Of a stretch of DNA of 64,000 nucleotides, positions 1-7,049 are shown piece after piece. The translations under genes were made by a program, and so were the position numbers. Under the pieces are notes generated by a model. It had not been told where the DNA came from, did no database searches, and was given only the letters and a program-made list of their open reading frames with translations. The first letter of the stretch is position 1. Each line of letters starts with the position of its first letter. This DNA is from Arenibacter sp. P308M17 (lineage in GTDB: Bacteria; Bacteroidota; Bacteroidia; Flavobacteriales; Flavobacteriaceae), in contig NZ_QVON01000003.1 of the NCBI RefSeq assembly GCF_003426735.1, positions 434,001 to 498,000 on the forward strand, given 5' to 3'.

Positions 1-362
1 ATTGCCGAGGCGGTATAATCCCCAACACCTTTCAATTGCATCAGTTCCTTATAGGTATTTGGAAAAATTCCATTATATTTTTCAGTAATTATTTTTGCAG
101 TCGCATGTAAATTCCTCGCCCTGGAGTAATACCCCAAACCCTGCCATAACTTAAGTACCTGCCCTTCGGATGCCGCGGCCAAGTCCCGCACTTCCGGAAA
201 TGCCTCCACAAACCTTAAATAATAAGGTATCCCTTGGGCTACGCGGGTCTGCTGCAGCATAATTTCGGACAGCCAAATGCGGTAGGGATCCTTGGTGCCG
301 CGCCAAGGAAGCCGTCTTTTATTTAGCGCGTACCACTCTAAAATAATTCTGGAAAAGTTCAT
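1..362 (-). CDS. mutY: A/G-specific adenine glycosylase MutY, N-terminal part (3' end outside window)
   Basis: Base-excision repair glycosylase that removes adenine mispaired with 8-oxoguanine. I translated the minus strand from the ATG at 360-362. The first residues read MNFSRIILEWYALNKRRLPW, followed by RIWLSEIMLQQTRV and LWQGLGYYSRARNL, which are the hallmark N-terminal blocks of MutY. The visible part ends in LKGVGDYTASAI, the helix-hairpin-helix motif. About 120 residues are visible; the FeS-cluster region and C-terminal domain lie beyond base 1. It is divergent from the HU gene, 131 bp away, a gene order usual in Flavobacteriaceae. Confidence 0.93.
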   Translation of the reverse strand, partial: MNFSRIILEWYALNKRRLPWRGTKDPYRIWLSEIMLQQTRVAQGIPYYLRFVEAFPEVRDLAAASEGQVLKLWQGLGYYSRARNLHATAKIITEKYNGIFPNTYKELMQLKGVGDYTASA

Positions 363-444
363 TTATTGGGTCCTAATTTACAAAAGTAATGGTTTATCAA
401 CTTAAAATTAAGTTCCTTAGCAATGAAAGATTGAATTAAATTCA

Positions 445-452
445 TATATTTG
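445..452 (+). promoter_or_regulatory. Bacteroidota-type -7 promoter element of the HU gene
   Basis: TATATTTG matches the TAnnTTTG consensus of the Bacteroidota housekeeping sigma factor exactly. It lies 41 bp upstream of the HU start codon, predicting a leader of about 35 nt. No convincing -33 TTG lies at the usual spacing, so the assignment rests on the -7 element alone. Confidence 0.5.
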
Positions 453-493
453 CATCCCGAAAAAAAATTCTTTAGAAATTTATTTTAGTTAAA

Positions 494-784
494 ATGACGA
501 AAGCGGAAATTGTAACGAAAATCTCAGAAAAACTGGGAATTGAAAAAGGAGATGTACAAGCAACTGTGGAATCTTTCATGGATGAGGTCAAAACATCTTT
601 AGAAAGCGGAGACAATGTATACTTAAGAGGTTTCGGCAGTTTTATAATTAAAACAAGAGCCGAAAAAACAGGTAGGAACATTTCCAAAAATACTACCATT
701 AAAATCCCCGCCCACAACATCCCGGCCTTTAAACCGGCCAAGGTATTTGTAGAAGGTGTAAAAAGTAATGTACAAGTCAAATAA
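494..784 (+). CDS. hup: HU/IHF-family DNA-binding protein
   Basis: Nucleoid-associated histone-like protein of 96 residues, the usual HU length. GFGSF at residues 46-50, RN at 61-62, IPA at 71-73 and FKPAK at 79-83 are the conserved dimer-core and DNA-binding-arm positions. The N-terminal MTKAEIV helix is typical. The gene is preceded by a TAnnTTTG element and followed 31 bp later by a tiny basic ORF, probably in the same transcript, which ends at a strong terminator. The antisense ORFs on the opposite strand have no family features. Confidence 0.96.
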   Translation: MTKAEIVTKISEKLGIEKGDVQATVESFMDEVKTSLESGDNVYLRGFGSFIIKTRAEKTGRNISKNTTIKIPAHNIPAFKPAKVFVEGVKSNVQVK

Positions 785-815
785 AATATTATTAATCTTA
801 AAAAAGTAGACCTCT

Positions 816-905
816 ATGCCTAGTGGTAAAAAAAGAAAAAGACATAAGGTAGCTACCCACAAGCGTAAAAAACGCAGGAGAGCTAACCGACACAAGAAAA
901 AGTAG
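816..905 (+). CDS. 29-residue highly basic conserved small protein
   Basis: ATG CCT AGT GGT starts a 29-codon reading frame ending in TAG at 903-905. About two thirds of the residues are Lys or Arg, with several His and no acidic residue; it begins MPSGKKRKRH and ends RANRHKKK. Such a composition fits an rRNA-binding or ribosome-associated peptide. From memory, near-identical peptides occur at this HU-rng position in other Flavobacteriaceae, usually annotated as hypothetical. A link to recently described Bacteroidota-specific ribosomal proteins is only a guess. Its stop codon is inside the left arm of a terminator hairpin, so the transcript ends immediately after translation ends. Confidence 0.7.
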   Translation: MPSGKKRKRHKVATHKRKKRRRANRHKKK

Positions 906-924
906 TTGTAACAACTACTTTTTC
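896..924 (+). terminator. Rho-independent terminator overlapping the stop codon of the small basic gene
   Basis: Perfect 13-bp stem (896-908 paired with 912-924) with a 3-nt loop; the right arm carries a run of five T. The left arm contains the TAG stop of the preceding ORF, so ribosomes reaching the stop would cover the arm. It separates the HU-small protein unit from rng. Confidence 0.85.
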
Positions 925-1056
925 ATTTTATACGTTCCTTGACATAGAGATTCGTAAAAGAATTTCGACGGGTTTATACAACCTGTACAAAGTATTGTTT
1001 AATCATTTGTCCCTACTTGATATCTAGAGTAGCGGGATAAATATAAATTAATTCAG

Positions 1057-2604
1057 GTGAATAGAGAATTAATCGTAAGATCTAGTTCCAATGCCATTGA
1101 TTTTGCCTTGCTAAAGGATGGAAAACTCACTGAATTACACAAAGAAGAGGATAGTAACGACTTTGCCGTTGGCGATATTTTAATTGCCAAGGTAAGAAAG
1201 CCGGTCACTGGACTAAATGCAGCCTTCGTAAATGTAGGGTATGAGAAAGATGCCTTTCTACACTATCACGATTTGGGGCCGCAACTAGCTTCTATGTTGA
1301 AATTCATTAAAAAAGTTAGTACTGGAAAACTTAAGGATTACTCTTTAAGCAATTTTCAGTTTGAAGAAGATATTGACAAAAATGGTAGCATCAATGATGT
1401 TATTAAAGCCAATCAATCCTTACTCGTACAAATAGTAAAGGAACCCATTTCCACAAAAGGACCACGAATAAGCTCTGAACTTTCCATAGCTGGCCGATAC
1501 TTGGTCATGGTCCCTTTTTCCGACCGCGTTTCCGTTTCGCAAAAAATTGAGAGCAAAGAAGAAAAAGATAGGTTAAAAAGACTCGTTAAGAGTATTAAAC
1601 CAAAAGGGTTTGGCGTTATTATCCGAACAGTAGCAGAAGGTAAAAAAGTTGCAGAACTAGACAAGGACCTGCAGAATTTACTGAACAAATGGTCAGTAAT
1701 GTGCGACAAAATTCAAAGAGCCCCGCATCCATCCAAAGTTTTGGTAGAGCTCACAAGAGCTTCCTCCATCCTGAGAGATGTCTTTAATGATTTCTTTACA
1801 GGAATTTATGTTGATGACGAAACGCTTTTTGAACAAGTAAAAGACTATGTGCATGAAATTGCACCGGAAAAAGAATCTATTGTAAAATTATATAATTCCA
1901 ATGTTCCCATATTTGAAAAATTTGGGATAGAAAGACAAATAAAAACTTCATTCGGCCGTACGGCTTCCATGAGCAAAGGCGCCTATTTAATTATTGAACA
2001 TACGGAAGCGCTGCACGTTATAGACGTTAACAGCGGTAACCGTTCCAATAAGGCAAAAAATCAGGAAGACACTGCCCTGGAAGTTAATTTGTTGGCCGCC
2101 TCCGAAATCGCAAGACAATTACGCCTTAGGGATATGGGAGGAATCATCGTGGTAGACTTTATCGACATGGGTAAGGGCGAGCACAGAAGACGCCTATTTG
2201 ATCACCTGAGGGATGAGATGAAGGACGACAGGGCCAAGCACAAAATACTACCCCCAAGTAAGTTTGGACTTATACAAATTACAAGACAACGGGTCAGGCC
2301 CGAAATGAACATCAAAACAAGTGAGGAAAATCCCAATGGTTCCGGCCAAGAGGTAGAGGCCCCGATTGTTTTGATCGACAAGATAAATGCAGATCTGGAA
2401 AAACTCATAAAAGGTCCGGCAAAAGATAATGGAATTATCTTGAACATACATCCATTTATTGCCGCCTATATTACAAAAGGGTTTCCATCCATACGTTCCA
2501 AATGGTTTTTGGAGCACAAAAGATGGGTTAAGATTCAACCCAGGGATGCCTATACCTATCTTGAATATCGTTTTAAGAACAAAGACGGTAAAACCATATA
2601 CTAA
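1057..2604 (+). CDS. rng: Ribonuclease G (RNase E/G family)
   Basis: Endoribonuclease for rRNA maturation and mRNA turnover in the cytoplasm. It has 515 residues, close to E. coli RNase G (489). An S1-like RNA-binding region covers about residues 38-130 (GDILIAKVRKPVTGLNAAFV). The catalytic block contains HVIDVNSGN and IIVVDFIDM with the metal-binding aspartates, followed by KGEHRRRL. The start is GTG at 1057; no ATG lies upstream in frame close by, and MNRELIVRSS is the expected N-terminus in this family. It has its own transcript, because a terminator lies at 896-924 upstream and another follows its stop. Confidence 0.95.
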   Translation: MNRELIVRSSSNAIDFALLKDGKLTELHKEEDSNDFAVGDILIAKVRKPVTGLNAAFVNVGYEKDAFLHYHDLGPQLASMLKFIKKVSTGKLKDYSLSNFQFEEDIDKNGSINDVIKANQSLLVQIVKEPISTKGPRISSELSIAGRYLVMVPFSDRVSVSQKIESKEEKDRLKRLVKSIKPKGFGVIIRTVAEGKKVAELDKDLQNLLNKWSVMCDKIQRAPHPSKVLVELTRASSILRDVFNDFFTGIYVDDETLFEQVKDYVHEIAPEKESIVKLYNSNVPIFEKFGIERQIKTSFGRTASMSKGAYLIIEHTEALHVIDVNSGNRSNKAKNQEDTALEVNLLAASEIARQLRLRDMGGIIVVDFIDMGKGEHRRRLFDHLRDEMKDDRAKHKILPPSKFGLIQITRQRVRPEMNIKTSEENPNGSGQEVEAPIVLIDKINADLEKLIKGPAKDNGIILNIHPFIAAYITKGFPSIRSKWFLEHKRWVKIQPRDAYTYLEYRFKNKDGKTIY

Positions 2605-2605
2605 T

Positions 2606-2640
2606 AAAAAAGCGACTTCCAAAAAGGAGTCGCTTTTTTT
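2606..2640 (+). terminator. Terminator downstream of rng
   Basis: Hairpin with arms AAAAAAGCGACT(T)CC and GGAGTCGCTTTTTTT, a 5-nt A loop and one bulged T. It is flanked by A and T tracts and may therefore act in both directions between rng and the convergent DUF1080 gene. Confidence 0.8.
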
Positions 2641-2678
2641 GTTTTTAGGCATTAATTGCCCTAATCTCTCTTCAGCGG

Positions 2679-3623
2679 TTAATCTACCCTGGGGGTAACC
2701 GTTATATTCCTAAATTCTATAGGACCGTGATCCCCTTGAAAGTACAACGGTCCCGGCTCACCTTCCATACTGTCCAAGGCACCACCGGTAATTCCAGGGA
2801 TAATTTGATCACTGATTACCGTAATTCCGTTGGCCACCACAGTTATCCTTCTCCCTATCAGGGTAATATCGTATTCCTGCCATTCTCCGGCCGCCTTGGC
2901 CACTACCTCGCTAGGGGTAAGGAAGCCATATACCCCACTGTATTCCACATCCGAAGGCTCCGCACCTTTACTATCCGTAATCTGTACCTCATAACGTCCC
3001 CGTAAATAAACCCCGCTATTACTTCCCTTGGGATACTTGAATTCCAAGTGTAGTTTAAAATCGTCGAACTTTTGATCGGAAACCAAATTGGAACCGGATT
3101 TGGGACTTTTTAGCACCCCGGAATCTACAATCCACTGGTTTTCCCCCATAGCCTGCCATCCACTTAAATCCTTTCCGTTGAACAATTTAATTGGCTTGCC
3201 CCACTTTGGGTTTTTGGTGTATGCCAATTTAGGGGCACGTGTAGCCACCCAATTGTATGTTTTGCCATTGGTATACAACATGGTCCCTTTTAAGTCGTCT
3301 CCGGCCATGATACCCTCAAACTCCATATAGGAATTACCGTCTTCCCATTGTGGGGGAATTGCAAAACTAAATCTTCCGTCCTTAACTTTTACTTCGGAAA
3401 TAGGCCTGGCACTCCCCATGGCATACACAAACCTTCCTACCAAAGTACGCGTTCCGGAATGACGTATTTCCAACCAGGAAGGAAGTTCTTTCCCGTCTTG
3501 GGAAATAACCATATCCCAACGCCCCTCCATTGGATTTATTTGTTGGGCATAAGCAACCGTAGCCATTGCCATTAACATGTTTATTACCAATAAACACCCT
3601 TTTAATCTATTGTTCATCTTCAA
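2679..3623 (-). CDS. Secreted DUF1080 (3-keto-disaccharide hydrolase type) protein
   Basis: 314 residues with a Sec signal peptide ending at about VAYAQQ (residue 27). An N-terminal beta-rich segment (about 28-140) is followed by a DUF1080 concanavalin-like domain starting at KLFNGKDLSGWQ and running to the C-terminus. Typical family blocks are seen: FDDFKLHLEFKYPKGSNSGV, then YGFLTPSEVVAKAAGEWQEY and PLYFQGDHGPIEFRNI. Members of this domain family act on 3-keto-glycosides or are accessory carbohydrate-binding proteins; the substrate here is unknown. The gene stands alone, divergent from recX and convergent with rng. Confidence 0.85.
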   Translation of the reverse strand: MKMNNRLKGCLLVINMLMAMATVAYAQQINPMEGRWDMVISQDGKELPSWLEIRHSGTRTLVGRFVYAMGSARPISEVKVKDGRFSFAIPPQWEDGNSYMEFEGIMAGDDLKGTMLYTNGKTYNWVATRAPKLAYTKNPKWGKPIKLFNGKDLSGWQAMGENQWIVDSGVLKSPKSGSNLVSDQKFDDFKLHLEFKYPKGSNSGVYLRGRYEVQITDSKGAEPSDVEYSGVYGFLTPSEVVAKAAGEWQEYDITLIGRRITVVANGITVISDQIIPGITGGALDSMEGEPGPLYFQGDHGPIEFRNITVTPRVD

Positions 3624-3834
3624 AGACTTTTTTTGTGAAACGTAAAATAAATACTTTATACCTAGCTTACCAATTAAAAACCTTTAAAATATCAGCCCTT
3701 ACTTTGCTATTCTTAAAAGACCATTAATGAAATGCCGGCCATAAATTTCTCCATCCAGCAAACCAGCGTATATTTACAGATCAATTCCTTTAAAAGGTTA
3801 AGGGAAAACTGTAATCAACCACCAAATCAATCCA

Positions 3835-4317
3835 ATGTCACCGTCCAAAAACTCCTATACCGTAGACGAAGCTACCAAGAAAATGGAAGGCTATTGCGCC
3901 TATCAGGACCGTTGTCATAAAGAGGTCATTGCCCAACTACGGGAAATGCAGATGATTCCCCAGGCCATAGACCTCATAGTAGGGCATTTGATAAACGAAA
4001 ATTTTCTAAATGAGGAACGCTTTTCCAGAAGTTTCGCCAGGGGAAAGTTCAAAATTAAAAAATGGGGTAAAAACAGGATTGTAAAGGAGTTGAAGTACAG
4101 GGAAATATCCAAATACAATATAACCATGGCCTTGGAGGAAATAGAACCCCAAGAATACCTAAAGACCTTTAACTCCCTGGCTAAAAAACGCTTGGCGGAA
4201 ATAAGGGAAAAGAACCTACAAAAACGACGAAAAAAACTTGCGGATTATCTTTTGTACCGTGGATGGGAAAGCGGAATGGTCTATGAAAAAGTGTACGAAC
4301 TGGTTCCCAATTACTAA
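3835..4317 (+). CDS. recX: Regulatory protein RecX
   Basis: Modulator of RecA filament assembly. It has 160 residues with the three-helix tandem repeats of RecX: ATKKMEGYCAYQDRCHKEV, then LINENFLNEERFSRSFARGK and the basic stretch FKIKKWGKNRIVKELKYR, ending LLYRGWESGMVYEKV. The start codon ATG at 3835 fits the family N-terminus. No recA lies nearby, which is common in Flavobacteria. It is followed after 8 bp by a short reading frame that belongs to a dispersed repeat. Confidence 0.93.
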   Translation: MSPSKNSYTVDEATKKMEGYCAYQDRCHKEVIAQLREMQMIPQAIDLIVGHLINENFLNEERFSRSFARGKFKIKKWGKNRIVKELKYREISKYNITMALEEIEPQEYLKTFNSLAKKRLAEIREKNLQKRRKKLADYLLYRGWESGMVYEKVYELVPNY

Positions 4318-4323
4318 ATTATA

Positions 4324-4397
4324 CAATGAAATTACATACCTACTGGACCGGCAAAGCAGTAGTTATGGAACGGAATGGAATTCCTTGGCAAGGACTG
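4324..4397. repeat. Dispersed intergenic repeat, copy A
   Basis: Contains CAATGAAATTACATACCT (4324-4341), TGGAACGGAAT (4366-4376) and AATTCCTTG (4379-4387), all found in the same order at 13433-13496. A third related start, GCAATGAAATTGCAGG, lies near 4491 and leads into a GC-rich palindrome containing GCAGGCCTGC. This is non-coding repeat material common in this kind of genome. Confidence 0.6.
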
Positions 4398-4484
4398 GAT
4401 TATACGTATGCCGTTGGCAAAAAAAGGATTTCATTGCCCATTGCCTTGTGCCAACTTTGGGCTGCCAAATTTTATAAAAACTAA
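4326..4484 (+). CDS. Possible 52-residue small protein, or a repeat-derived reading frame
   Basis: An ATG frame of 52 codons starts 8 bp after the recX stop, which would allow translational coupling. The peptide begins MKLHTYWTGKAVVMERNGIP and ends AAKFYKN. I do not recognise it. The first 60 or so bases resemble a second locus at 13433-13510 in which the frame is broken by a stop after five codons, so the coding reading may be accidental. Its proximity to recX is the only positive support. Confidence 0.25.
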   Translation: MKLHTYWTGKAVVMERNGIPWQGLDYTYAVGKKRISLPIALCQLWAAKFYKN

Positions 4485-4554
4485 GGTAACGCAATGAAAT
4501 TGCAGGCCGGCAAAGGCAGGCCTGCCCAACTACGTTCAGGCGGGGTTTTAACTG

Positions 4555-5418
4555 TTAACTAGATAATAAATGGCGATTGGTCCTTTCAATAGCTTGTTCG
4601 TTCTTCCAATCTATCCACTTCTGACCTTTCAGTTTTCGCATAATATTATCATAATAACGCATGACCAATACATTGTAAAAGGCCCTCCCCAAATTTGCCG
4701 GATTTCTTGCAATTGCCCTTAAACTCATGGAAAAACCCGGGGTAATATATTTCATATAATGCCAATACCCTTCCGGCATATACAATACTTCGCCGTGTTT
4801 CAGATGGGTTTTAAAACCGGTCGCATTTTTTAAGGCCGGCCACTTTTCAAAATCGGGATTGGAAAAATCTATGCTCTCATGGGTAATCAGCGAATGCGGT
4901 ACTTTGTAAAGGTATTTATTTTCGGACTGGGGGAATAGAATAACCTCCTTTGTTCCGGCAAAGTGAAAATGAAAAATGTTGGCCAGATCTATATCATAAT
5001 GCATAAATGTATGGGAATTGGTCCCTCCAAAAAAAAGCATAGGAAGGCTCTTCATCAGGTTCAGGCCAAAATCCGGAAAGGTATAATCTTTTTGAAGTTC
5101 AGGAACTTCCTTAAGAATATTCCATAAAAAAATCCGGTATTTTGTGGGTTCCCTTTGCAAAAGGTCCAAATAATCGGACATTAGCATAGTGGCATGCGGC
5201 TCGTTAAAACTATCCCTGGAGTGTACCGGACGATCATCGTAGAGGGGCACCGTCTTATTACCTGCTACCTGCCTCACATAATCAAAATTCCATTTGGAAT
5301 AGGCGGGCCATTGCTCAATACACCTTTCTATGACCACGGGTTGCTGTGGTTTAAAATGGTTATTGAGAAACTCTTTTTTGGTAATGGTCGCTACCCTTGG
5401 AATCTCTTTTAAGTTCAA
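4555..5418 (-). CDS. Cupin-like (JmjC-type) Fe(II)/2-oxoglutarate oxygenase
   Basis: 287-residue soluble protein of the Cupin_8/JmjC-like family. The metal site is visible as H140-Y-D142 in SHTFMHYDID, and a distal H220 in MPEGYWHYM. The motif GEVLYMPEGYWH is characteristic of this family, which includes protein and small-molecule hydroxylases. The N-terminus QPVVIERCIEQWPAYSKWN is typical too. The substrate cannot be told. It lies 82 bp beyond the bioB stop on the same strand; a functional link is not evident. Confidence 0.85.
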   Translation of the reverse strand: MNLKEIPRVATITKKEFLNNHFKPQQPVVIERCIEQWPAYSKWNFDYVRQVAGNKTVPLYDDRPVHSRDSFNEPHATMLMSDYLDLLQREPTKYRIFLWNILKEVPELQKDYTFPDFGLNLMKSLPMLFFGGTNSHTFMHYDIDLANIFHFHFAGTKEVILFPQSENKYLYKVPHSLITHESIDFSNPDFEKWPALKNATGFKTHLKHGEVLYMPEGYWHYMKYITPGFSMSLRAIARNPANLGRAFYNVLVMRYYDNIMRKLKGQKWIDWKNEQAIERTNRHLLSS

Positions 5419-5500
5419 TGTACCTGTTTGTTTAAGCCCGTAAAGTTAAAAACCTAAAACAAATTACTTAAAATTTGTTTATGCTCATTTTATTTTAAGA

Positions 5501-6595
5501 TTACTCCCTTAGGTTGGCCTTCTGCTTCGCTACTTCATTGCGTTCAATGGTGTGTCCCGGCCTTGTCCATTTTGGTTTTTCCCCCAAGGCGCTATATTCA
5601 GAATCCCCCGCTTCCACCGTTTTGGGTTGGGAAACCTTGGTAAAGGCCTTTTGGGGGTTAAGCCCCAAGAGTTTAAACATGGCCATATCTTCATTCACAT
5701 CAGGATTGGGGGTAGTAAGTAACTTATCCCCTGCAAATATGGAATTGGCCCCTGCAAAGAAACACATGGCCTGCCCTTCCCTGCTCATTTGTGTGCGCCC
5801 TGCGGATAAACGAACCTGGGTTTCGGGCATTATAATCCGGGTAGTGGCCACCATTCGTACCATATCCCATATTGGAATAGGTGGCAAATCGGCCATCGGA
5901 GTGCCCTCAACTGCTACCAAGGCATTTATGGGTACGGATTCTGGTTGCGGGTCCAAGGTGGAAAGTGCTACCAACATACCTGCCCTATCCTCCAAAGCCT
6001 CGCCCATTCCTATAATCCCCCCGCTACAAACGGTAACATTGCTTTTACGCACATTTTCTATGGTATCCAAACGGTCCTTAAAGGCACGGGTAGAAATAAC
6101 ATCCTTATAGTAGTCCTCCGAGGTATCCAAATTATGATTGTAGGCATAAAGTCCGGCTTCCGCCAAACGATGGGCCTGATTTTCCGTAAGCATCCCCAGG
6201 GTACAGCATACTTCCATATCCAGCTTGTTGATGGTACGTACCATCTCCAATACCTGATCAAATTCAGGTCCGTCCTTAACATTTCTCCAAGCCGCTCCCA
6301 TACATACCCTAGAACTTCCTGCCGTTTTAGCGCGTAAGGCCTGGGCCTTAACTTGGGAAACGGACATAAGGTCATTGCCCTCTACCTTTGTATGGTAACG
6401 TGCGGCCTGTGGACAATATCCACAATCCTCGGGGCAACCGCCCGTTTTAATGGACAATAAGGTAGATACCTGCACCGTATTGGGATCATGGTTTTCCCTG
6501 TGGACGGTTGCCGCTTGGTAAAGCAGCTCCATAAATGGTTTGTTGTAAATATCCAGTATTTCCTGTTTGGTCCAGTTATGTCTTACTTTGCTCAT
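5501..6595 (-). CDS. bioB: Biotin synthase
   Basis: Radical SAM enzyme converting dethiobiotin to biotin. It has 364 residues; the 4Fe-4S cysteines are C54, C58 and C61 in CPEDCGYC. Downstream family blocks include SRVCMGAAWR, YNHNLDTSEDYY, CSGGIIGMGE and FAGANSIFAG. The N-terminus RHNWTKQEILDIYNKP matches Flavobacterial BioB. No other bio genes are in the window. The 5' region holds a long nested hairpin at 6620-6707, discussed separately; no known biotin riboswitch or BirA site was recognised. Confidence 0.97.
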   Translation of the reverse strand: MSKVRHNWTKQEILDIYNKPFMELLYQAATVHRENHDPNTVQVSTLLSIKTGGCPEDCGYCPQAARYHTKVEGNDLMSVSQVKAQALRAKTAGSSRVCMGAAWRNVKDGPEFDQVLEMVRTINKLDMEVCCTLGMLTENQAHRLAEAGLYAYNHNLDTSEDYYKDVISTRAFKDRLDTIENVRKSNVTVCSGGIIGMGEALEDRAGMLVALSTLDPQPESVPINALVAVEGTPMADLPPIPIWDMVRMVATTRIIMPETQVRLSAGRTQMSREGQAMCFFAGANSIFAGDKLLTTPNPDVNEDMAMFKLLGLNPQKAFTKVSQPKTVEAGDSEYSALGEKPKWTRPGHTIERNEVAKQKANLRE

Positions 6596-7049
6596 AATTT
6601 TTAATATTGTTGGGGCTTTCCCCGACTTCCTTCTCCTGCCAGATGTAGACCTACAAGGTCGCCAAGACCTTGCAGGTCCTCCTGGTAGGTGTCAAAGGAA
6701 GTCGGGGCCGGGCTTTCCGCTTTATCTTTTTCCCCAACCCGGCTCCGCCCGGTAAGTAAAAAAAGGATGCCGCTGCAATCCCTAAGCCAACATTTATTCT
6801 GGGTTCAAAAATAACCCTTATTCGTTAGAAAATCCAATTTCTAAAAATCAAATCATAAAAAGGTGCCAATTCACAGTGGAAAAAGAAGAAGGCATCATAT
6901 ACTTTCGTATAAAATTACCATACCATCGAAAACGCTACTTATGAAAAGTTGGGACTACATTCAAAAAAAATGGAAAAGGTCTAAAAATTATCTATTTACG
7001 CTAGCAAATAAATCTATTCTTTAGACCTTTAATATCCTGTATTATAAAT
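6596..7049. other. 454-bp intergenic region between bioB and glyS
   Basis: Holds the hairpin element at 6620-6707 and a trailing GC-rich piece (GGGGCCGGGC). The remaining AT-rich DNA contains a 27-codon frame at 6941-7024 (plus strand, MKSWDYIQKK) without supporting evidence. Nothing else was recognised. Confidence 0.6.
6620..6707. repeat. 88-bp nested palindromic element upstream of bioB
   Basis: Three nested arms fold the element on itself: CCCCGACTTCCTT (6620-6632) with AAGGAAGTCGGGG (6695-6707); CCTGCCAG (6635-6642) with CTGGTAGG (6682-6689, one wobble); GACCTACAAGGTC (6648-6660) with GACCTTGCAGGTC (6666-6678, one mismatch), around a 5-nt loop. It lies in the expected 5' leader of bioB. 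The sequence type resembles repeated extragenic palindromes of Flavobacteria. Confidence 0.75.

Noticed and set aside
5514..6110. 198-codon plus-strand frame opposite bioB
   Set aside because: Mirror of a conserved radical-SAM gene; composition is typical of antisense frames, with no recognisable family.
6596..6760. Riboswitch or BirA site upstream of bioB
   Set aside because: The structure is a simple repeated palindrome; no known biotin-linked RNA or operator pattern was recognised.
6941..7024. 27-codon frame in the bioB-glyS gap
   Set aside because: No promoter, no conservation known, ordinary composition for the gap.
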